Assembly (NCBI GenBank): GCA_030641485.1
Contig: DAOWHJ010000136.1
Coordinates: forward strand, 1-5,340
Reading direction: 5' to 3'
Length of the DNA: 5,340 nt
From: Pseudomonadota bacterium
GTDB lineage: Bacteria; Desulfobacterota; Anaeroferrophillalia; Anaeroferrophillales; Tharpellaceae
Part shown: piece by piece, positions 1 through 3,715 of the stretch
How the letters are laid out: every line of letters starts with the position of its first letter
How positions within the stretch are numbered: the stretch's first letter is position 1
Position numbers and translations under genes: made by a program
The notes under the pieces: model-generated
What the model was told of the DNA's origin: nothing
The model's database searches: none
Seen by the model: the letters and a program-made list of their open reading frames with translations, nothing else

Positions 1-400
1 GCGGATCAGCGGCAAAAGTTTTCAAGGTTTTGCTGACTGTCGAAAAGAGAAGGGCCAGCAAAACTTTACGGTTGGCGAGAATGAGTGGGTTGAGAATGTG
101 AGGGAGTGTAAATACAAGATGAAAATAACCGCAGGGTAGTAACTCCCGCTTCCGGGCTGCAAGCCAATCCTCTTTTGCTATGGTTTGGCATTTTGGACAA
201 TGGCGGTTACGACAGGAGTTGTAACTGTTTTTGACTACCCCACAATTATTACAAATTTCCATATGGCCGCCGAGCTGTGCCGTTCGACAAACCTCTATCG
301 CTGCCATTACTTTATGCTGTTCGTCTGTCATGGCATGAGTTTTTCTGTATTCATCACCGTACAGACGAAAAATATCAGCTACTTCGCAATGCGGTTTCAT
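1..400 (-). CDS. IS91-family (HUH) transposase, N-terminal part only; 3' end outside window
   Basis: My reverse-strand translation is open from the ATG at 398-400 to base 1, giving 133 residues with no stop. Residues 50-71 carry a zinc-ribbon pattern, CxxC (C50, C53) followed by C63 and RNRHCPKCQ (C68, C71), which is the N-terminal DNA-binding domain of IS91/IS801/ISCR transposases. It is followed by FHLVFTLPHILNPL (93-106), also typical of that family. Known family members are about 350-500 residues long and act by rolling-circle-like single-strand transfer with an HUH/Tyr catalytic domain, which here lies beyond the window. The start is well supported: it overlaps the recombinase stop in ATGA and has a ten-base perfect Shine-Dalgarno seven bases away. 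Whether the copy is intact or active cannot be judged. The family assignment is secure from the zinc-ribbon context, but the exact IS subgroup is not. Confidence 0.88.
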   Translation of the reverse strand, partial: MKPHCEVADIFRLYGDEYRKTHAMTDEQHKVMAAIEVCRTAQLGGHMEICNNCGVVKNSYNSCRNRHCPKCQTIAKEDWLAARKRELLPCGYFHLVFTLPHILNPLILANRKVLLALLFSTVSKTLKTFAADP

Positions 401-1248
401 GGTGTCACCTCCTTGTAAAGAAGGTCAAGTGGACTTTTGATTTTTGACAGGTGTGAAGGTGACAGGTGCAGGTAGCCACAAGTTGTGGTTATAGATGTGT
501 GACCGAGCCAACGCTTAATGATATACATCTCAACCCCCTGCTCAAGGGCGTGAGATGCAAAACAATGACGTAGGGTATGAATGCCGCGACCTTTGGTTAC
601 TCCGGCCTTTTCTTTGGCGTTATAGAAAACTTTTTGAGCAGTGGCGATTGACATTGAAACGTTTTTGTCTCTACCGAAAAAGAGCCATTTTTCAGGCCGA
701 TCACTTCGCCAATATTCACGTAACAGGTCAAGAGATTTTGGAGCCAACACTGTATAGCGATCTTTGCGACCCTTGCTCTGTTCAACCCGAACCATCATGC
801 GATTTGATTCGATATGATGTGGTTCAAGATTTACCGCTTCACTGACGCGCAAGCCGGAACCGTAGATAAGAGCCAGCAATGATTTATGTTTGATATTGCA
901 AGTTGCCAGCAGAATGGATCTTACTTCATCGGGGCTTAACAACATCGGCAATTGCCGGGAACGCGGACGTGGGGGAATAGAGAATTTGGACTCATCGCGG
1001 CCAAGATAGCCGGAGTAATATTTCTTCAAAGCACAAAACAGAACATTGCAGGTTGACCAGGCCAGTTCTTTTTCCTGAATGCAGAAGATCAAGTAATCTT
1101 GAATTTGTTCGTTACTCAGCCTGTCGGCAGGTTGTCCCTGAAAGGCTTCCAATCCATGAACTGCCTGCAAATAAGCCTTTTTGGTTCTTTCTGCTACACG
1201 TTGAACAATAAGATAGTTTTCAAAATTGTTCTGATACTTTCTACCCAT
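397..1248 (-). CDS. Tyrosine recombinase/integrase of an IS91-like element
   Basis: This is a 283-residue site-specific recombinase of the phage-integrase/XerC-D fold, about the usual length of Xer-like proteins. Counting from the chosen ATG, residues 10-85 look like the helical core-binding domain and 100-270 the catalytic domain. The full catalytic set is visible: R134 (GSGLRVSEA), K159 (SKGRKDR), H224 and R227 (HTLRH), H250 (LGH) and nucleophile Y259 (TTCGYLH), so it is predicted active. A longer frame begins at a TTG (1269), but no ribosome site precedes it. The ATG at 1246-1248 has GGGG about eight bases upstream and is preferred. Its TGA (397-399) overlaps the transposase ATG, so the two form one transcription unit. 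Some IS91-group elements are known (recalled, not checked) to carry such an integrase gene before the transposase; its role there is unclear. It could bind sites near the element end. A stand-alone phage integrase is less likely given the coupling. Confidence 0.9.
   Translation of the reverse strand: MGRKYQNNFENYLIVQRVAERTKKAYLQAVHGLEAFQGQPADRLSNEQIQDYLIFCIQEKELAWSTCNVLFCALKKYYSGYLGRDESKFSIPPRPRSRQLPMLLSPDEVRSILLATCNIKHKSLLALIYGSGLRVSEAVNLEPHHIESNRMMVRVEQSKGRKDRYTVLAPKSLDLLREYWRSDRPEKWLFFGRDKNVSMSIATAQKVFYNAKEKAGVTKGRGIHTLRHCFASHALEQGVEMYIIKRWLGHTSITTTCGYLHLSPSHLSKIKSPLDLLYKEVTP
405..414 (-). promoter_or_regulatory. Strong Shine-Dalgarno for the transposase, inside the recombinase gene
   Basis: On the minus strand the bases read AAGGAGGTGA, a ten-base perfect complement to the usual 16S rRNA 3' end. 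Seven bases separate GGAGG from the ATG at 398-400. It lies in the last codons of the upstream recombinase gene, so the transposase is both coupled to it and equipped for independent initiation. Confidence 0.85.
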
Positions 1249-1305
1249 AATGCATACCCCATAAGTCAAAGTTGACTGAACAACCGAAGTGATTGTCCTG
1301 GAGGC

Positions 1306-1335
1306 ATTCTAAACTGTGCAGTATGGATTTGGCAA
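1306..1335 (-). promoter_or_regulatory. Candidate sigma70 promoter for recombinase-transposase unit
   Basis: Read on the minus strand, TTGCCA (1330-1335; five of six to consensus) is followed after 18 bp by TAGAAT (1306-1311; five of six). Transcription would start near 1299, leaving a leader of about 50 bases before the ATG at 1248. The position and orientation suit the recombinase gene. This is a by-eye match only. Confidence 0.42.
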
Positions 1336-1408
1336 ACTGGAAGGAAACACTAACTTGGGAAGGATTTGCTTGTTGTGGACTCCGCGCTAGCGGTTCTGTT
1401 CAACGAAA

Positions 1409-1438
1409 TTATTATACAGAAAAAATTCTGTATAATAA
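1409..1438. repeat. Perfect 13-bp inverted repeat, 4-bp centre
   Basis: The arm TTATTATACAGAA (1409-1421) and its exact reverse complement TTCTGTATAATAA (1426-1438) flank AAAA. Trimmed to 10-bp arms, the site has a 6-bp AT centre, which resembles the geometry of Xer/tyrosine-recombinase crossover sites. It lies about 160 bp upstream of the recombinase start. It could be a recombinase site, an operator, or part of the terIS end of the element. Each arm contains TATAAT, so it could also act as a -10 element, but no good -35 is present. Confidence 0.8.
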
Positions 1439-1448
1439 CGCTATATAC

Positions 1449-1460
1449 ATTCTGTATAAT
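1449..1460 (+). repeat. Third copy of the ATTCTGTATAAT motif
   Basis: ATTCTGTATAAT here exactly repeats bases 1425-1436, 24 bp apart start to start and in direct orientation. With the inverted arm at 1411-1421 this makes three copies in about 50 bp. Looser relatives appear at 1651-1663 (one base inserted) and 1765-1776 (two mismatches); these may be chance in AT-rich DNA. Confidence 0.75.
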
Positions 1461-1496
1461 GTGCTATTTGGGTGTCTAATCCAGACTTGAACGTTA

Positions 1497-1520
1497 AAAT
1501 GGATAAATTGAGATCCATTT
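1497..1520. repeat. 8-bp inverted repeat, possible hairpin near the element end
   Basis: AAATGGAT (1497-1504) and ATCCATTT (1513-1520) are perfect reverse complements separated by 8 bases. There is no adjacent T-run, so it is not a standard terminator. Ends of IS91-type elements often include small palindromes, so it might belong to terIS, but the element boundary cannot be placed from one copy. Confidence 0.5.
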
Positions 1521-1681
1521 AAATCAGTTTGCCCCACCTTGATAAATGATGTCCATAACCAATCCTAACTTTCCAACCAAACTTCAAATGAAAGATTCAC
1601 TGTAACTGTGACATCATCTTAAACACAAAATGCTACGAGTTGCAATACCTATTCTGTTATAAACCCCTAAAAAACAACCAC

Positions 1682-1692
1682 CTGTCAGACAG
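1682..1692. repeat. 11-bp palindrome CTGTC-A-GACAG
   Basis: CTGTC and GACAG are perfect reverse complements around a single A. The site lies about 100 bp upstream of the -35 of the metalloprotease promoter candidate. A dimeric regulator could bind it, but nothing here identifies one, and short palindromes arise by chance. Confidence 0.3.
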
Positions 1693-1790
1693 ATAAGAAA
1701 TATGACAAGGATTATAGCTCAGCCCTCTAGCAAAACTTTCCTGTAGCGATCTGTAATCGGTGAAATTCTGGATAAATGCAATTATTGGTC

Positions 1791-1820
1791 TTGACAAAAA
1801 CTGATTTTGTAAAATATATC
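1791..1820 (+). promoter_or_regulatory. Candidate sigma70 promoter for the YgjP-like gene
   Basis: A perfect TTGACA (1791-1796) is followed after 18 bp by TATATC (1815-1820, four of six to consensus), or after 17 bp by ATATAT. Transcription would start near 1827. That is downstream of the ATG at 1776, so that codon could not be used from this transcript. The ATGs at 1866 and 1914 would remain as starts. Confidence 0.5.
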
Positions 1821-1822
1821 AG

Positions 1823-1865
1823 CCTGATTTCTAATTATTGCCAACCACCCCTGATTTTTAATTAT
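1823..1865 (+). repeat. 16-bp direct repeat after the promoter
   Basis: CCTGATTTCTAATTAT (1823-1838) recurs as CCTGATTTTTAATTAT (1850-1865) with one mismatch, 27 bp apart. A shorter related piece, CTGATTTTGTAA, occurs at 1801-1812 within the promoter spacer. The copies flank the predicted transcription start and end at the ATG at 1866. They could be a tandem operator or part of the leader RNA, or a small duplication. Confidence 0.55.
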
Positions 1866-2480
1866 ATGCGAAAATTCCTATCAACTTCACAAAAGTCACA
1901 GACCGTAAAGGATATGGATGAAATTGGTCTGGTCACTTTCGTTCATAGCAGTCGTGCACAAAGAATTAATATTACAGTCAAGGCTGCGGGTGGGGTGCGG
2001 GTGGCGGTGCCAAGACGCTCTTCGGTGAAGGCTGCCGAACGGTTTGTGCTTAGCAAGCAAGGGTGGATTAAGAGTCAGCTAAATCGCCTCAAGGATTCTA
2101 AATTTACAGCGGATGAGTATCAAGACGCAATAAATGATCTTGATATCGATAAAGCGGCGGCCGGGATAGCGGCGCGGCTTGATGAGTTAGCGGAAGAGTT
2201 TAATTTCAGTTACAATCGTTTGACAATTCGCAACCAGAAAACCCGCTGGGGCAGTTGTTCAGCTAAGAACAATATCAGTCTTAATATTAAACTTGCCCTA
2301 CTCCCGGATGAACTTCGAGATCTGATTATAATACATGAGCTGGTTCACACAAAAGTTAAAAACCACAGTTTAACTTTTTGGCAGGAGTTGGAACGTATCT
2401 ATCCCAATGCCCGGGCCTTGGATCGCCAGATCAATTGTTTGGGTGGTCTTTTGCGAATTCCGTTAAGTAGAAATGGGTGA
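1866..2480 (+). CDS. YgjP-like (DUF45) zinc metalloprotease-fold protein
   Basis: From the ATG at 1866 the protein has 204 residues. The family signature is clear. RWGSCS (127-132) is followed by HELVH (157-161) with a third His at 167 and FW at 171-172, i.e. HExxH-5-H, the probable zinc ligands and catalytic Glu158. The N-terminal part (about 20-75, RAQRINITVKAAGGVRVAVPR) matches the beta-rich start of YgjP relatives. Family members are related to SprT/WLM metalloproteases; their substrates are largely unknown, and some sit beside restriction-modification genes, which is not seen here. No signal peptide is evident, so it is probably cytoplasmic. The start is uncertain. The frame opens at ATG 1776, but a good promoter lies after that codon. 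ATG 1866 has no clear ribosome site. ATG 1914 (188 residues) has AAAGG only two bases away, yet fits best where the family homology begins. Its 3' end overlaps convergent hydD by 18 bp. Confidence 0.85.
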   Translation: MRKFLSTSQKSQTVKDMDEIGLVTFVHSSRAQRINITVKAAGGVRVAVPRRSSVKAAERFVLSKQGWIKSQLNRLKDSKFTADEYQDAINDLDIDKAAAGIAARLDELAEEFNFSYNRLTIRNQKTRWGSCSAKNNISLNIKLALLPDELRDLIIIHELVHTKVKNHSLTFWQELERIYPNARALDRQINCLGGLLRIPLSRNG

Positions 2481-2963
2481 ATGATTTAACTGGTTCGGAA
2501 TTATCTGCCAGCAAGCGAGCTCTTTGAGGAGAAGTGCTGTCATTGCCGGGAAAGATTCATACATGATTGGAGTCATTGCTAGATTCATCTCGCCGCCGTA
2601 CTTTTGCGGAGTAATGCAAAGGAAGATGGTTTCCGGCAGATCATCTATCATTTCAGCTTTATTTAAGACGTCAAAAAACTCCACCTCGTGAGCTGAGGTG
2701 GGTGTTGACCGGTTAAGTTCCATCTCGGTGCGTGTGAAACGATAGATGGAACCGGGTTTATCGTTACTTTTAATAACATCGATGACCAGGAGCTTATTAC
2801 ATGAACTTATGATATCCAGTAAGCCATAGCTCAGTGTACCACCATCGACTAGGGTTAGGGTCTCGGGAAAGCTATATTCTTTTGCGATTACTTTTAAAAA
2901 ATGGACCCCGAAGCCTTCATCTCCCAGTAACGTGTTACCAAGCCCTAAAATGGTTGTTTGCAT
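2463..2963 (-). CDS. hydD: [NiFe]-hydrogenase maturation endopeptidase (HyaD/HybD/HydD family)
   Basis: This 166-residue cytoplasmic protease of the HybD/HupD (M52) family removes the C-terminal extension of the hydrogenase large subunit after the NiFe(CN)2CO centre is assembled. GLGNTLLGDEGFG (7-19) is the family N-terminal motif. The nickel-sensing residues line up with E. coli HybD (E16, D62, H93): here E16, D62 (LVIDVIK) and H92 (SAHEVEF). The length is normal. It is third in the operon, five bases after hydC, with GAGTAGG as a modest ribosome site. The target is almost certainly HydB, which ends in a 15-residue tail after its last His. Its 3' end overlaps the convergent metalloprotease gene by 18 bp. 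A terminator-like hairpin with a T-run lies inside the coding sequence around H92. The symbol follows epsilonproteobacterial hyd usage; hyaD or hupD would be equivalent. Confidence 0.93.
   Translation of the reverse strand: MQTTILGLGNTLLGDEGFGVHFLKVIAKEYSFPETLTLVDGGTLSYGLLDIISSCNKLLVIDVIKSNDKPGSIYRFTRTEMELNRSTPTSAHEVEFFDVLNKAEMIDDLPETIFLCITPQKYGGEMNLAMTPIMYESFPAMTALLLKELACWQIIPNQLNHSPIST
2673..2701 (-). terminator. Terminator-like hairpin plus T-run inside hydD
   Basis: On the minus (coding) strand a perfect 7-bp GC-rich stem, CCACCTC (2695-2701) with GAGGTGG (2681-2687) around a 7-base loop, is followed after AG by six T (2673-2678). This is the form of an intrinsic terminator, yet it lies mid-gene over the codons for TSAHEVEFF. 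Translating ribosomes would normally mask it. The T-run is also explained by two Phe codons, so it may be fortuitous. Confidence 0.35.
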
Positions 2964-2968
2964 TAGGC

Positions 2969-3634
2969 CTACTCGACTTTGCGAAAAACTCGTCCACTGA
3001 TCATTGATGATATGGTCCCCTCTTTGTAGACGATATCAACCCAGATTGCCATATAAACATGGATCATGACAAAAAGGATAAAGCCCCACGCAACCATATG
3101 GTGAATCAAGCGAACCCCAGCCAGACCTCCCAGGGCAATTTCAAGCGGTTTCAGGAAAGTACCTATCCCAGCGCTTAAACCGGCATGAAAATTGGCTCCA
3201 ACCATGATTAAACCAGTTAGAATAATAGAGATCTGCAACAAGATCAAGCCGGTGTAAGCCAGTGATTGTAAAGGTCCATACTGATGTTTGTGTTTAGGTT
3301 TTTCATCAGAAAGAAGCAGGTAAAATTTTACTTGAGCCAGTAAATTGCCAAGGTCTGTCCAAGCTAAAAGATCAACCCAGCGAGCGTGAAAATTTGCAAA
3401 AAGGCCGAGATACGCCCGCCATATCATGAGGAATGTGAGAAGAAAACCAAAAAATGTATGAATTGTACGGACATTTGCCATCAAAAATTTATCCGCTGTC
3501 GGTCCGGCGGTAATTGATAATGGGGTTGCAATATAAAAACCGCTGACCATCAGACTGAAGACCGAGATGACAACCGACCAATGAATCAGTCGAATTGAGA
3601 GCCACCACTCTTTTCTCATCTTTATGTTGGACAT
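2969..3634 (-). CDS. hydC: Hydrogenase cytochrome b subunit (HyaC/HydC family)
   Basis: This 221-residue integral membrane di-heme cytochrome b anchors the hydrogenase and passes electrons from the small-subunit Fe-S clusters to the quinone pool. Four membrane segments are visible at about 17-37, 55-78, 122-146 and 176-200. Candidate heme-ligand histidines are H18 (RLIHW), H59 (RTIHTFFGF), H178/H179 (RLIHHMVAW) and H192 (MIHVYMA), the pattern of Ni/Fe-hydrogenase b-type cytochromes. Residues 109-119 (SDEKPKHKHQY) form a charged, His-rich cytoplasmic or periplasmic loop. The length is typical (about 220-240). The start at ATG 3634 is supported by AAGGAG (3641-3646) six bases upstream; the next ATG at 3619 lacks one. 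It sits 81 bp after hydB and five bases before hydD. This subunit marks the enzyme as quinone-linked and respiratory rather than soluble. Confidence 0.94.
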   Translation of the reverse strand: MSNIKMRKEWWLSIRLIHWSVVISVFSLMVSGFYIATPLSITAGPTADKFLMANVRTIHTFFGFLLTFLMIWRAYLGLFANFHARWVDLLAWTDLGNLLAQVKFYLLLSDEKPKHKHQYGPLQSLAYTGLILLQISIILTGLIMVGANFHAGLSAGIGTFLKPLEIALGGLAGVRLIHHMVAWGFILFVMIHVYMAIWVDIVYKEGTISSMISGRVFRKVE

Positions 3635-3667
3635 TACAGACTCCTTCTAAATCTGACTAATGCGGGA

Positions 3668-3712
3668 ACTTATTCCACAACCCAAACGGGCTTTGCCTGC
3701 CCGCAAATAAGT
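3668..3712 (-). other. Foldable hydB-hydC intercistronic segment
   Basis: Within the 81-bp spacer, ACTTATT (3668-3674) pairs with AATAAGT (3706-3712). Inside, CGGGC (3687-3691) pairs with GCCCG (3699-3703) around a 7-base loop, and TTTGC (3692-3696) with GCAAA (3703-3707) offers an alternative fold. No T-run follows, so it is more likely a message-stabilising or processing structure than a terminator. Confidence 0.4.
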
Positions 3713-3715
3713 ACC

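Larger units (their letters stand above)
1249..1865. other. Long AT-rich intergenic region with no credible gene
   Basis: About 620 bp separate the divergently oriented recombinase and metalloprotease genes. No reading frame here has both a plausible ribosome site and recognisable protein character. The stretch holds the recombinase promoter, the TTCTGTATAAT cluster, two inverted repeats and the metalloprotease promoter. The left (terIS) boundary of the IS91-like element must lie somewhere in it, probably in the first 250 bp. No tRNA, rRNA or riboswitch was recognised. Confidence 0.6.

Noticed and set aside
185..418. 77-residue plus-strand frame opposite the transposase
   Set aside because: The reverse strand encodes a clear zinc-ribbon transposase start here; the plus-strand frame is its shadow.
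555..845. 96-residue plus-strand frame opposite the recombinase
   Set aside because: It is a shadow of the well-supported recombinase gene, with no recognisable family features.
1382..1393. Short GC palindrome CCGC-GCTA-GCGG
   Set aside because: Only a 4-bp stem with a 4-base loop and no T-run; too small to call a terminator or an element end by itself.
1409..1460. CRISPR-like array
   Set aside because: Only three 12-bp copies in mixed orientation with very short spacing, and no cas genes.
1293..1490. Possible 65-residue plus-strand gene
   Set aside because: It runs across the repeat cluster and recombinase promoter, has no ribosome site, and its residues look like translated AT-rich non-coding DNA.
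1486..1492. CTTGAAC, which contains both CTTG and GAAC, similar to IS91 target tetranucleotides
   Set aside because: In the IS91 model the tetranucleotide flanks oriIS, on the far side of the transposase, not this end. Four-base matches are also expected by chance.
1709..1722. tRNA-like start, GGATTATAGCTCAG
   Set aside because: The following bases do not continue the D-arm, and no anticodon arm or T-arm (GTTCGA-type) sequence or acceptor partner is found downstream, so neither a tRNA nor a clear fragment is supported.
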